NCBI GenBank assembly: GCA_029202985.1
Contig: CP119316.1
Span: forward strand, 310,001-374,000
From: Candidatus Andeanibacterium colombiense
Lineage (GTDB): Bacteria > Pseudomonadota > Alphaproteobacteria > Sphingomonadales > Sphingomonadaceae
Direction of reading: 5' to 3'
Length of the DNA: 64,000 nt
A model generated the notes under the pieces. It was not told where the DNA came from, did not search any database, and was given only the letters and a program-made list of their open reading frames with translations. This document shows, in pieces, positions 48,463 to 56,971 of the stretch (within the stretch, counting starts at the first letter, position 1; each line of letters opens with the position of its first letter). Position numbers and translations under genes: made by a program.

Positions 48463-48496
48463 ATTCGTGTGATCCCTACCCTGCTCGGGCGGAGCC

Positions 48497-48931
48497 CTAA
48501 CCGGTCGCGGGGACTTGCGAAAGAGCCGCCAGCGCGGCTTCCCACGGCAGCATGATCGCTCCGTGGCGCGCGGGATAGGATTGCGCGGGTTCGAGCGCCG
48601 CAATGCCTGGCCAGTCGGGCAGCGGGCCGGAACCGGCGAGCCACGCGATCATCGCGTCGCGCGCGCTTGCGATCGCCGCCCGGTCATGCCCCCCCGCGGC
48701 ATCGGCGAAGATCGCGATGCTGGCCTGCCCGACCGCGCAGGCGCGGGCCTTCAACCCGATCCGCGCGATGTTTCCGTCACCGTCCAGATCGAGACCCATC
48801 GCGAGCGTGCTGCCACAGCTCTTCGAGCGGGCTTCGCCAGTGTGGCTGAAATCCTCTCGCCACGGATAGTCGGCCAGGCGCAGGGTGAGCGCCAGCAGTT
48901 CGGGCGTATAGAGCTTTTCGGCGGAGGCCAT
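48497..48931 (-). CDS. IscU/SufU-like iron-sulfur scaffold family protein with altered cysteines
   Basis: 144 residues. Family regions are LADYPWREDF, C39 in RSKSCGSTLAM, C65 in ARACAVGQASIAIF and the C-terminal ARHGAIMLPWEA. In IscU/SufU the last region carries a third ligand Cys; here H123 is followed by Gly. The Asp after the first Cys is also lost. It may be a degenerate scaffold or carrier. ATG 48931 is chosen; a TTG lies two codons upstream. Confidence 0.8.
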   Translation of the reverse strand: MASAEKLYTPELLALTLRLADYPWREDFSHTGEARSKSCGSTLAMGLDLDGDGNIARIGLKARACAVGQASIAIFADAAGGHDRAAIASARDAMIAWLAGSGPLPDWPGIAALEPAQSYPARHGAIMLPWEAALAALSQVPATG

Positions 48932-48947
48932 GTGCAACAGCCCGGCG

Positions 48948-49475
48948 TCAGCGGTCGGCGAGGCCGGCGTCGCTCGCCTGCACGTCGCGGCGGCGGCTGT
49001 CGATCATCTGCACCAGCGCATCGGACCCGGCATTGACCGCCGGATAGGTCCGCGCGTTGATGATCCACGGCGGACGGCCGGAAATCCCCCAGACCGAATC
49101 GTAGCCGAGCACCAGCAGCGAGAAAGCCATCACCACCACGATCCCGCCCTTCACCGCGCCGAAGCCGAAGCCGAGCACCCGATCGATCGGGCCGAGGATC
49201 GAATTGCGCGCGTGCTCACCGAACCGCCCGGCGATCAGCTTCATCCCCGCATAGGGGATGAGCAGCAGCAGTGCGAAGGCCATCAGCGCGGAGCCGGGCA
49301 GTTCGCCGACGTTCTTCGAAAGGAAATCGGTCAACGGCGTATGGAGATAATGGATCGCGAACAGCGCGAGAATCCAGGCGGCGAGCGACAGGACTTCCTG
49401 GACGAAGCCGCGCAGGAACCCGCCGACGGCACCCACTCCGACAATGATCAGGACGATGATGTCGAAGCCGGTCAT
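48948..49475 (-). CDS. CvpA family membrane protein
   Basis: 175 residues with four membrane helices: TGFDIIVLIIVGVGAVGGFLRGFVQEVLSLAAWILALF, then ALMAFALLLLIPYAG, DRVLGFGFGAVKGGIVVVMAF and a charged C-terminus. E. coli CvpA is needed for colicin V production and envelope homeostasis. Lies 12 nt after radA on the same strand, so cotranscribed; the Fe-S scaffold-like gene follows 16 nt later. Confidence 0.92.
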   Translation of the reverse strand: MTGFDIIVLIIVGVGAVGGFLRGFVQEVLSLAAWILALFAIHYLHTPLTDFLSKNVGELPGSALMAFALLLLIPYAGMKLIAGRFGEHARNSILGPIDRVLGFGFGAVKGGIVVVMAFSLLVLGYDSVWGISGRPPWIINARTYPAVNAGSDALVQMIDSRRRDVQASDAGLADR

Positions 49476-49487
49476 TCGCCGCCGATT

Positions 49488-50855
49488 TTAGGCACTCCCC
49501 ATGACCCGGTCAACGAGGTTGGAAACACGTTTCAGGGGATCAAATCGCATCGCCTTCGGACTGTCGCAGCCCTCGCACGGCCCGTGGCCCTTGTCGAAGC
49601 CCAGCTTGACCGCCTCGCGCAGCCGCAGCCCGCCGTGGGCAACCGGACGAATCTCCCCGGCGAGCGAAATCTCGCCGAACCACACGCTGTTTGCGGGGAG
49701 TGGCTTGTCCGCGAGCGCCGACATCAGCGCCGCCGCGACCGCCAGATCGGCCGCGGGGTCCGACAGGCGGTAACCCCCGGCGATATTGAGATAGACTTCG
49801 GCGGAGGAAAAATTGAGCCCGCAGCGCGCTTCCAGCACCGCGAGCAGCATTGCGAGCCGGCCCGAATCCCACCCGACCACCGCCCGCCGCGGAGTCGCGC
49901 CCGATTGCAACCGCACGATCAGCGCCTGCACCTCGACCAGCACCGGGCGCGTGCCTTCCAGCGCCGGGAACACCGCGCTGCCGGCCAGCGGTTCGTCATT
50001 GCCCGACAGGAACAGCAGCGACGGATTGGCGACTTCCTCCAGCCCGGCCCCTGCCATCGCGAACACGCCGATCTCGTCGACCGCGCCGAAGCGGTTCTTG
50101 AGCGCGCGCAGGATCCGGTATTGGTGGCTGCGCTCGCCCTCGAAGGCCATCACCACATCGACCATATGTTCGAGCACGCGCGGCCCGGCGATCGAGCCGT
50201 CCTTGGTCACATGGCCGACCAGCACCAGCGCGGTGCCGTTCTCTTTCGCATAGCGGATCAGTTCGAACGCGCAGCCGCGCACCTGGCTGACCGTGCCGGG
50301 AGCACCTTCGATCTGGTCGGAATGCATCGTCTGGATCGAATCGATCACCAGCAGCGCCGGCGGCTCCATCCCGCCGAGCGTGGTCAGGATGTCGCGCACC
50401 GAGGTCACCGAAGCGAGCCGGATCGGCGCATCGCCAAGACCCAGCCGATGCGCGCGCATCCGAACCTGCCCGGAAGCTTCCTCGCCGCTGATATAGACCG
50501 CCTCCGCGCCCGAGCGCGCGATCTGCGCCGCGGCCTGGAGTAGCAGCGTCGATTTGCCGATCCCCGGATCGCCGCCCATCAGCACCGCCGAGCCCGGCAC
50601 CAGCCCGCCGCCGAGCGCCCGGTCGAACTCTGCCAGGCCGGTCGGTCGCCGCACCGGCATCTCGCCCGGCGCATTCATGTTGACGAAGGCGAACGGCCGC
50701 CCGCCGCCGGACAGGTCGTGCTTGGCCGAAAACACCGTCGCCGGCGCTTCCTCGGTCAGCGTGTTCCATTCCGCACAGTCGGCGCATTGCCCTTGCCAGC
50801 GGTGCGTCACGCTCCCGCAAGCCTGGCAGACATATCGGCGTTTCGCTTTGGCCAT
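49488..50855 (-). CDS. radA: DNA repair protein RadA (Sms)
   Basis: 455 residues. N-terminal zinc finger C10/C13/C24/C27, RecA-like ATPase with Walker A GGDPGIGKST (93-102), the RadA-specific KNRFG (253-257), and a C-terminal Lon-like domain (about 285-455; NIAGGYRLSDPAADLAVAAAL). It promotes branch migration of recombination intermediates. ATG 50855 (MAKAKRRYVC) begins at the zinc finger. The predicted start of transcription is only a few bases before this ATG (next entry). Confidence 0.97.
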   Translation of the reverse strand: MAKAKRRYVCQACGSVTHRWQGQCADCAEWNTLTEEAPATVFSAKHDLSGGGRPFAFVNMNAPGEMPVRRPTGLAEFDRALGGGLVPGSAVLMGGDPGIGKSTLLLQAAAQIARSGAEAVYISGEEASGQVRMRAHRLGLGDAPIRLASVTSVRDILTTLGGMEPPALLVIDSIQTMHSDQIEGAPGTVSQVRGCAFELIRYAKENGTALVLVGHVTKDGSIAGPRVLEHMVDVVMAFEGERSHQYRILRALKNRFGAVDEIGVFAMAGAGLEEVANPSLLFLSGNDEPLAGSAVFPALEGTRPVLVEVQALIVRLQSGATPRRAVVGWDSGRLAMLLAVLEARCGLNFSSAEVYLNIAGGYRLSDPAADLAVAAALMSALADKPLPANSVWFGEISLAGEIRPVAHGGLRLREAVKLGFDKGHGPCEGCDSPKAMRFDPLKRVSNLVDRVMGSA

Positions 50856-50864
50856 CGGCGTTCC

Positions 50865-50891
50865 AGTATAGGGAACATAAGTGGAACGCAA
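50865..50891 (-). promoter_or_regulatory. radA promoter with an alphaproteobacterial LexA (SOS) box
   Basis: On the minus strand TTGCGT (50886-50891), 15 bp, TATACT (50865-50870). Between and overlapping them is GTTC-N7-GTTC (50873-50887; plus strand GAACATAAGTGGAAC), the LexA consensus of alphaproteobacteria. The -10 ends 10 bp before the radA ATG, implying a 5' leader of only about 3 nt and no Shine-Dalgarno. Confidence 0.7.
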
Positions 50892-51038
50892 CCATGCTCT
50901 CCCTGCCCCGCCCGACATGGACCAGGCATGGGTCATCATGGCGTCCCTGCGTCGGCGAGCCTGCCACGAAGGGTTGATGAGCTTCGGCATGGCACGGCGT
51001 TTCGGCGCGAGGCCTACGGGTGCCGCTGCCATGATGCG

Positions 51039-51794
51039 TCAAATGGTCTGGCCGCCGGATATTTCGATGCGCTGGCCGTTGACCCAGCGACTGTCGGGGC
51101 CGAGCAGGCTCGCCACCATCGGACCGATATCGTCGGGCAGGCCGACGCGGCCGAGCGCCGTCATGCCGGCGAAGGTGCTGTTATAGTCGGGGATGTCGCG
51201 AACCGCGCCGCCGAGGAAGTCGGTCTCGATCGCGCCCGGTGCGACCGTGTTGGCGGTAATGCCACGCGCGCCGAGTTCCCTCGCCATGTAGACGGTGAGG
51301 ATTTCCACCGCGCCCTTGGCGGCCGAATAGGCCGAGAAGCCGGGGAATGACACGCGGGTCAGGCCCGACGAGAAATTGATGATGCGGCCGCCATCGGCCA
51401 GCATCGGCAACAGAGCCTGGGTCAGGAAGAATACTCCTTTCACGTGGACGGCGAACAAGCTGTCGAACTGCGCTTCGGTGGTGGCGGCAAAGTCCGCCAT
51501 TTCGCCGTGGCCGGCATTGTTGACGAGATGGTCGAGCGTATCCCGGCCCCAAATGGTGGTCAGTGCGCCGCGCAGCGCCTCGACGAAGGTGGGAAAGGTC
51601 GGGATCTGGCCGGTGTCGAGCCGCAACGCGACGGCCTTGCGACCAAGCGCCTCGATCTCGGCGACGACCGCATCGGCATTGTCCTTGCCGCTACGATAGG
51701 TGAGAATCACGTCGCCGCCATGACGGGCGATGCTGATCGCGGTGTTGCGGCCGAGGCCGCGGCTGCCGCCGGTCACGAGAGAGATGGTAGTCAT
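51039..51794 (-). CDS. Short-chain dehydrogenase/reductase
   Basis: 251 residues. NADP-binding VTGGSRGLGRNTAI, NNAG, catalytic triad in FSSGLTRVSFPGFSAYSAAKG (Ser, Tyr, Lys), and the C-terminal GQRIEISGGQTI. Classical SDR; substrate unknown. SD GGAGG precedes ATG 51794. Divergent from an AraC regulator, a common arrangement in which the regulator controls the oxidoreductase. The 183 bp between this gene and radA hold only the radA promoter. Confidence 0.93.
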   Translation of the reverse strand: MTTISLVTGGSRGLGRNTAISIARHGGDVILTYRSGKDNADAVVAEIEALGRKAVALRLDTGQIPTFPTFVEALRGALTTIWGRDTLDHLVNNAGHGEMADFAATTEAQFDSLFAVHVKGVFFLTQALLPMLADGGRIINFSSGLTRVSFPGFSAYSAAKGAVEILTVYMARELGARGITANTVAPGAIETDFLGGAVRDIPDYNSTFAGMTALGRVGLPDDIGPMVASLLGPDSRWVNGQRIEISGGQTI

Positions 51795-51853
51795 GGATGC
51801 CTCCGGTTGATGAAGCCGACCTTATGCCTCGGGTGTCCCTGCAGGTGTTGCGC

Positions 51854-51882
51854 GATTGTCCGTAAGGCTTGCCTGATTGTCC
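51854..51882. promoter_or_regulatory. Direct-repeat operator candidate between SDR and AraC genes
   Basis: Two identical GATTGTCC boxes at 51854-51861 and 51875-51882, 21 bp apart (two helical turns), with a third TTGTC near 51890. AraC-family dimers typically bind such direct repeats. It is placed between the divergent starts at 51794 and 51925. Confidence 0.6.
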
Positions 51883-51924
51883 TGCCGCGTTGTCAAGATG
51901 GCGCGGCACCCATATCAAGGACGC

Positions 51925-52818
51925 ATGCACGACCAGCTTCTCGATCATGCCCGGCGCTATGCCGATGCCCACGCCGATCGCAGCGGGATCGCGACGACGC
52001 CGGTCGAGGGTTTGGCGATCTTGCGGGAAACGGCGCCGACCATGTTGCAATATGCCGTGTCGAAACCCCTGGTGGCACTGGTGCTGCAAGGCGGCAAGCG
52101 CGTGACGATGGGCAGCCGGACGTTCGACTTCGGGGCAGGCGAATCGCTCCTCATCACCACCGACGTGCCGACCGTCAGCCAGATCACGAGCGCCAGCAGG
52201 GCGTTGCCTTATTATTCGCTGGTCCTCGAACTCGACCCGGCCATCATCGCCGGTCTGGTGGACGAGGTCGGCGCGGTGCCGTTCGAAACGGATCAGCCGG
52301 TGCGGGTCGATCCAACCGCGACCGAGGTCGCGGACGCGGCCTTGCGGCTGCTTCGCTTGCTCGATCGGCCCGGCACGCTCGCGGTGCTGGGACCGCAGCT
52401 CAGCCGTGAGCTGCACTATTGGCTGTTGAACGGGCGACATGGGGGTGCCATCCGCGCGCTCGGCGTCACCGACAGCCATGCGCAGCGTATCGGCCGTGCG
52501 GTGGCCATGCTGCGGGACCATTATGCGGAACCGGTGAAAGTCGAGACGCTGGCCGAAGCGGCAGGCATGAGCCTCTCCGCCTTCCACGTTCATTTTCGCG
52601 GCATCACCTCGATGTCGCCGCTCCAATTTCAAAAGCAGCTTCGCCTGATCGAGGCGAGGCGTCGAATGCTCGCGTCGGGTGAAACCATCGGCAATGCCGC
52701 TTATGGCGTGGGTTACGAGAGCGTGCCGCAGTTCACGCGCGAATATGGCCGCATGTTCGGGCAACCGCCTGCCCGCGATATCCGCCACGCCCGCGCGCAG
52801 ATGGTTGCTGCCGGTTAA
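51925..52818 (+). CDS. AraC-family transcriptional regulator
   Basis: 297 residues. N-terminal AraC_N cupin-like domain (about 20-160; LALVLQGGKRVTMGSRTFDFGAGESLLITTDVPT) and a double HTH (about 190-290; PVKVETLAEAAGMSLSAFHVHFRGITSMSPLQFQKQLRL, then GNAAYGVGYESVPQFTREYGRMFG). ATG 51925 has AAGGA close upstream; ATG 51898 is possible. Probably regulates the divergent SDR gene. Confidence 0.92.
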   Translation: MHDQLLDHARRYADAHADRSGIATTPVEGLAILRETAPTMLQYAVSKPLVALVLQGGKRVTMGSRTFDFGAGESLLITTDVPTVSQITSASRALPYYSLVLELDPAIIAGLVDEVGAVPFETDQPVRVDPTATEVADAALRLLRLLDRPGTLAVLGPQLSRELHYWLLNGRHGGAIRALGVTDSHAQRIGRAVAMLRDHYAEPVKVETLAEAAGMSLSAFHVHFRGITSMSPLQFQKQLRLIEARRRMLASGETIGNAAYGVGYESVPQFTREYGRMFGQPPARDIRHARAQMVAAG

Positions 52819-52986
52819 CGCGGTCCAAGCAAACTGCGCTCCGGAGCCCCATCGGCACCGGACCTGAATACCGCCACACCCGCGAGGGCGAACGTTTGTC
52901 CTTTGCGGGGGGGGATCGCGCTGCATCACGCGATCACGAAAAGGGTTAATTGCCAAGCCGCTGCCGAAGCGTCAAACACCCTCACC

Positions 52987-55308
52987 ATGCGCCAGAAAGA
53001 ACTTCGCATCGCGCTCATCTGTTACGGCGGGGTGAGCCTTGCCGTCTACATGCACGGGGTGACGAAGGAGCTGTGGAAGCTCACCCGCGCGAGCCGGGCG
53101 ATCCATGCGGAGACCGATTGCGCCGAAGGCAGCGAGACGGTCTATTTCGAGTTGCTGCAGCACCTGCGCGAGCGGCGCGAGCTGATCCTGCGGGTGCTGC
53201 CGGATATTCTCACCGGGGCGAGCGCGGGTGGAATCAACGCGGTGTTCCTCGCCCAGGCGATTCATTCGGGCCAGTCGCTCGAACCATTGACCGAATTATG
53301 GCTCGATCATGCGGATGTCGACAAGCTGCTCGATCCCGAGGCGCACAAGCTGACCCGGATGGCGAAGTTCTGGGCGCCTTCGGTGGTCGAATTCATGTTC
53401 AGCCGGCCGGGCAATGCGGTCAACGAAAGCGTCGCGCCCGAGACCCGCGAGCAGGTCAGAAAGAAGCTCGGCAGCTTCGTGAAGTCGCGCTGGTTCGCCC
53501 CGCCCTTCTCCGGGATCGGTTTCGCGGGGCTGATCGCCGATGCATTGCAGGCGATGTCGAAGGCGCAGCTCGGCGCGCCGCTGCTGCCGCCCGGCCATCC
53601 GCTCGACCTGTTCGTGACCTCTACCGATTTCGGCGGCTATATCGAATTGCTGCGGCTCAACAGCCCGCCGATCGTGCAGGAAAGCGAGCACCGCCTGCCG
53701 CTCGGCTTCCGCTCGCGGACCCCGCTGGAACCCGGCAAGCCGCTCGCCCATCCGCTTGAACTGGTGTTCGCCGCGCGGTCGACCGCGAGCTTCCCGGGCG
53801 CATTTCCGCCGATGAAGGTCGAAGAGATCGATGCGCTGGCGGCACAACGCAAGCTCGCCTGGCCCGGGCGCGATGCATTCCTCGAACGGATCATGCCCGC
53901 CCATGTCCGCAACAAGGATGTCGACAAGGTCTCGCTGATCGACGGATCGGTGCTGGTCAACGCGCCGTTCTCTGAAGCGATGGGGGCGCTCAAGGGCCGC
54001 CCGGCCCAGCGCGAGACCGACCGGCGGTTCGTCTATATCGATCCGCGGCCCGACCGGCGCGGGCGCATCCGGCCCGACGACGACGAGGAGATCGGCTTTT
54101 TCCGCGCGATCTTCGGTTCGATCTCGGCGATCCCGCGCGAGCAGCCGATCCGCGACAACCTCGAAATCCTTGCCGCGCAATCGCGCGAGGCCGAGCGGTT
54201 GGCGCTGATCGCCGCCGCCTTGCGCCCCGAGGTCGAACGCACGGTCGATCGAATCTTCGGGCGGACCTTCTTCATCGATCACCCGAGCGCCAGGCGCCTC
54301 GCCAACTGGCGCAACAAGGCGCAGCAGGAGGCGGCCGAGCGCGCCGGCTATGCGTTCCATTCCTATGCCCAGACCAAGTTCGCCGGGGTGATCGAGCGCC
54401 TCGCGGAGATCGTGTTCCACCACGCGCCGGGCCTGCTGCTGCACGATGCCTCCGCGATCGCGGAACGGCTGCGCGAAGAGCTGGAGGCGCGCGGGCTCGG
54501 CACTTTGGTCGAACCGCTCGGCGGCGCCACTCCGGCCGCGATGCAGTTCTACCGCGAGCACGACATCGGCTTCCGCATCCGCCGGCTGCGCCTGCTCGCC
54601 CGGCGCCTGTCGCGCGACTGGGAAGACGATCCGGACATCGCCGATGCCGACCGCGACGCGGCGCGCGAGATGATCTACAAGGGCCTCGCGCTGTGCTTTG
54701 CGCGCGAAGGTCCCGCGACGCTGGGCGACGAGTTCAAGCCGCTGGCCGAAAAGGTGCTCGACGATCCGGGGGCGGTGCTCGATGTGCTGGCGGAGATGCG
54801 CGGGCTGATCGCGCTCGACACCGAGATCGACCGGATGCTGGCCGAAGCGCTCGCGCGGATGCCCAAGCCGCTGCGCCGCCGCATCCTGTTCGCCTATCTC
54901 GGCTTTCCGTTCTACGACGTCGCGACCCTTCCGCTGCTGCGCAACGAGGGCCTGACTGAATTCGATCCGATCAAGGTCGATCGGATCTCGCCCCACGATG
55001 CGACCTCGATCCGTTCGGGCGGTACGCTGGCAACTTTGCGCGGGGTGGAATTTTACAATTTCGGCGCATTCTTCAGCCGCGCCTATCGCGAGAACGACTA
55101 TCTTTGGGGTCGGCTCCACGGGGCGGAGCGGATGGTCGATCTGGTCTGCTCGACGGTCGATGGCGCGCTCGCCGACGAGGAGATCGCGCGGTTCAAGCAG
55201 CGCATCTTCCTCGCGATCCTTGACGAGGAGGAGCCACGACTGTTGGCGGACAAGACCCTAGTTCAGGGGATCCGCAAGGAAGTGCTGGCGATGAAGCTCA
55301 GCGGTTGA
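52987..55308 (+). CDS. Large patatin-like phospholipase (DUF3376-type)
   Basis: 773 residues, much longer than a patatin domain. The N-terminal lipase part has ALICYGGVSLAVYMHG (oxyanion region), nucleophile S79 in GASAGG, and the dyad Asp D319 in LIDGSVLVNAPF. The following about 430 residues are helical and contain FLAILDEEEPRL, matching the DUF3376/patatin-related fusion seen in sphingomonads. It should hydrolyse phospholipid acyl esters; location unknown (no signal peptide). The 3' end overlaps the phosphatase gene by 11 bp. The 168-bp upstream gap shows no clear promoter. Confidence 0.9.
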   Translation: MRQKELRIALICYGGVSLAVYMHGVTKELWKLTRASRAIHAETDCAEGSETVYFELLQHLRERRELILRVLPDILTGASAGGINAVFLAQAIHSGQSLEPLTELWLDHADVDKLLDPEAHKLTRMAKFWAPSVVEFMFSRPGNAVNESVAPETREQVRKKLGSFVKSRWFAPPFSGIGFAGLIADALQAMSKAQLGAPLLPPGHPLDLFVTSTDFGGYIELLRLNSPPIVQESEHRLPLGFRSRTPLEPGKPLAHPLELVFAARSTASFPGAFPPMKVEEIDALAAQRKLAWPGRDAFLERIMPAHVRNKDVDKVSLIDGSVLVNAPFSEAMGALKGRPAQRETDRRFVYIDPRPDRRGRIRPDDDEEIGFFRAIFGSISAIPREQPIRDNLEILAAQSREAERLALIAAALRPEVERTVDRIFGRTFFIDHPSARRLANWRNKAQQEAAERAGYAFHSYAQTKFAGVIERLAEIVFHHAPGLLLHDASAIAERLREELEARGLGTLVEPLGGATPAAMQFYREHDIGFRIRRLRLLARRLSRDWEDDPDIADADRDAAREMIYKGLALCFAREGPATLGDEFKPLAEKVLDDPGAVLDVLAEMRGLIALDTEIDRMLAEALARMPKPLRRRILFAYLGFPFYDVATLPLLRNEGLTEFDPIKVDRISPHDATSIRSGGTLATLRGVEFYNFGAFFSRAYRENDYLWGRLHGAERMVDLVCSTVDGALADEEIARFKQRIFLAILDEEEPRLLADKTLVQGIRKEVLAMKLSG

Positions 55309-55759
55309 AGCGCTTCACCAATGCGTCGGCGATCGCGGTGACATCGGCCACGGTCTTGTCGAATGCGCTCTCTTTGGCGAAATAGGGATCGGCGACCGAC
55401 TGGCCCGCCCGGCCCGCTACACAGTCCAGCATCAGCGCGATCTCGGCGATCGACCCATGGGGCACCACCTGCCGGACCGATTTGAGCACCCCGCGGTCCG
55501 CCGCGAAGATATGGGTAAAGCGCAGGAAATCGTCCGGCCCGATCTGGCGCGAGCGGCAGCCGGAGATGTCGAGTCCGTGGCGCTCGGCCGCCGCGAAGGC
55601 GCGCAGGTCGGGCACCTTGCCGATGTGGTAGGACGAGGTCGCAGCGGAATCGATTTCGAGAACCAGTCCCGCCTGAGCGGCCGCGCGCCGCATCGCTGCC
55701 TCCGCGAGTGGAGACCGGATGATGTTACCAAGGCAGACGAACAGCAGCGCGGGCTTCAC
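55298..55759 (-). CDS. Low-molecular-weight protein tyrosine phosphatase
   Basis: 153 residues. The P-loop is C9-LGNII-R15-S, and the general acid is D124 in ADPYF. The second cysteine usual in the loop (CLGNICRS) is Ile, so the protective loop disulfide cannot form. It may act on tyrosine-phosphorylated kinases or arsenate-like substrates; partner unknown. Convergent with the patatin gene. Confidence 0.92.
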   Translation of the reverse strand: MKPALLFVCLGNIIRSPLAEAAMRRAAAQAGLVLEIDSAATSSYHIGKVPDLRAFAAAERHGLDISGCRSRQIGPDDFLRFTHIFAADRGVLKSVRQVVPHGSIAEIALMLDCVAGRAGQSVADPYFAKESAFDKTVADVTAIADALVKRFNR

Positions 55760-55772
55760 GCACGCTAGACGG

Positions 55773-56900
55773 TCAGTCGGTGAGATCGTTCCACGCGTGC
55801 TTGAGCTTGGCGAAGAAGCCGGCGCTTTCGGGGCATTCCTCGCCGGTCTCGGTATCCTGGAATTCGCGCAGGATTTCCTTCTGGCGGGCGGTCAGCCTGG
55901 TCGGGGTCTCGACCATGATTTCGACCACCAGATCGCCGCGCCCGCGTCCTTGCAGAACCGGCATGCCGGTGCCGCGCTTGCGCAATTGCTTGCCCGACTG
56001 GATACCGGCCGGGATCTCGATCGTGCTGATCGCTCCATCGAGCCCCGGAATCTCGACCTTGCCGCCCAGCGCCGCGTTGGTGAAGCTGATCGGGATGCGG
56101 GTGAACAGGTCGGTGCCTTCGCGTTCGAACACCGCATGCTGCTTAACATGGATGAAGATGTAGAGATCGCCCGGAGGCGCACCGTGCGGCCCGGCCTCGC
56201 CCTTGCCCGACAGGCGGATGCGGGTGCCGTTGTCGACGCCCGGCGGGATCGCGACCTCGAGCTTCTGCAATTCATCCACCCGGCCTTCGCCGCGGCATTT
56301 GCGGCACGGGTTTTCGATCACCTGGCCGCTGCCGTGGCAGGTCGGGCACGGGCGTTCGATCACGAACAAGCCCTGCTGCGCGCGGACCTTCCCGCGCCCG
56401 CCGCAGAGGTTGCAGGTGCGCCGGCCGGTGCCGGGTTCGGCGCCGGTGCCGTCGCAAGGCTGGCACGCGACCGAGATTTCGACCTCGATCTCGGTATCCT
56501 TGCCGTGGAATGCTTCCTCGAGGCTGATCTGCATGTCGTAGCGCAGATCGGCGCCGCGCCGGGGCCGCTGGCGCGCGCCGCCCCCGAATGCGTTGCCGAA
56601 GATCGTTTCGAAGATGTCGCCGATATCGCCGAAGTCCTGCGCGCCGCCGTAACCGCCGCCGCCGCCGCCGTTCTGGAACGCGGCATGGCCGAAGCGGTCG
56701 TAAGCCGCGCGCTTCTGCGGATCCTTCAGGCAATCATAGGCTTCGCTGATCGCCTTGAACTTGGCTTCGGCCTCTTGATCCCCCGGGTTGCGATCCGGGT
56801 GACATTGCATCGCCAGCCGCCGGTAAGACGTCTTGATCGTCTTGTCGTCGGCCGTCCGCTCTACTTCGAGCAGTTCGTAATAGTCGATCTGGGTGCTCAC
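55773..56900 (-). CDS. dnaJ: Chaperone protein DnaJ
   Basis: 375 residues. J domain with HPD (QCHPDRNPG, about residues 33-41), Gly/Phe region (GGGGGGYGG), four zinc repeats CxxCxGxG (CQPCDGTG, CNLCGGRG, CPTCHGSG, CRKCRGEG) and the C-terminal substrate domains. Type I Hsp40 co-chaperone of DnaK. Lies 71 nt after dnaK on the same strand and is read from the dnaK heat-shock promoter. Confidence 0.98.
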   Translation of the reverse strand: MSTQIDYYELLEVERTADDKTIKTSYRRLAMQCHPDRNPGDQEAEAKFKAISEAYDCLKDPQKRAAYDRFGHAAFQNGGGGGGYGGAQDFGDIGDIFETIFGNAFGGGARQRPRRGADLRYDMQISLEEAFHGKDTEIEVEISVACQPCDGTGAEPGTGRRTCNLCGGRGKVRAQQGLFVIERPCPTCHGSGQVIENPCRKCRGEGRVDELQKLEVAIPPGVDNGTRIRLSGKGEAGPHGAPPGDLYIFIHVKQHAVFEREGTDLFTRIPISFTNAALGGKVEIPGLDGAISTIEIPAGIQSGKQLRKRGTGMPVLQGRGRGDLVVEIMVETPTRLTARQKEILREFQDTETGEECPESAGFFAKLKHAWNDLTD

Positions 56901-56971
56901 TGTGCCGTCCCTAAACTAGTCCGCCGCCGGAGCGCGAAGCACCGGCGGCGGCCTGGTTTTCCATCGCGGGC

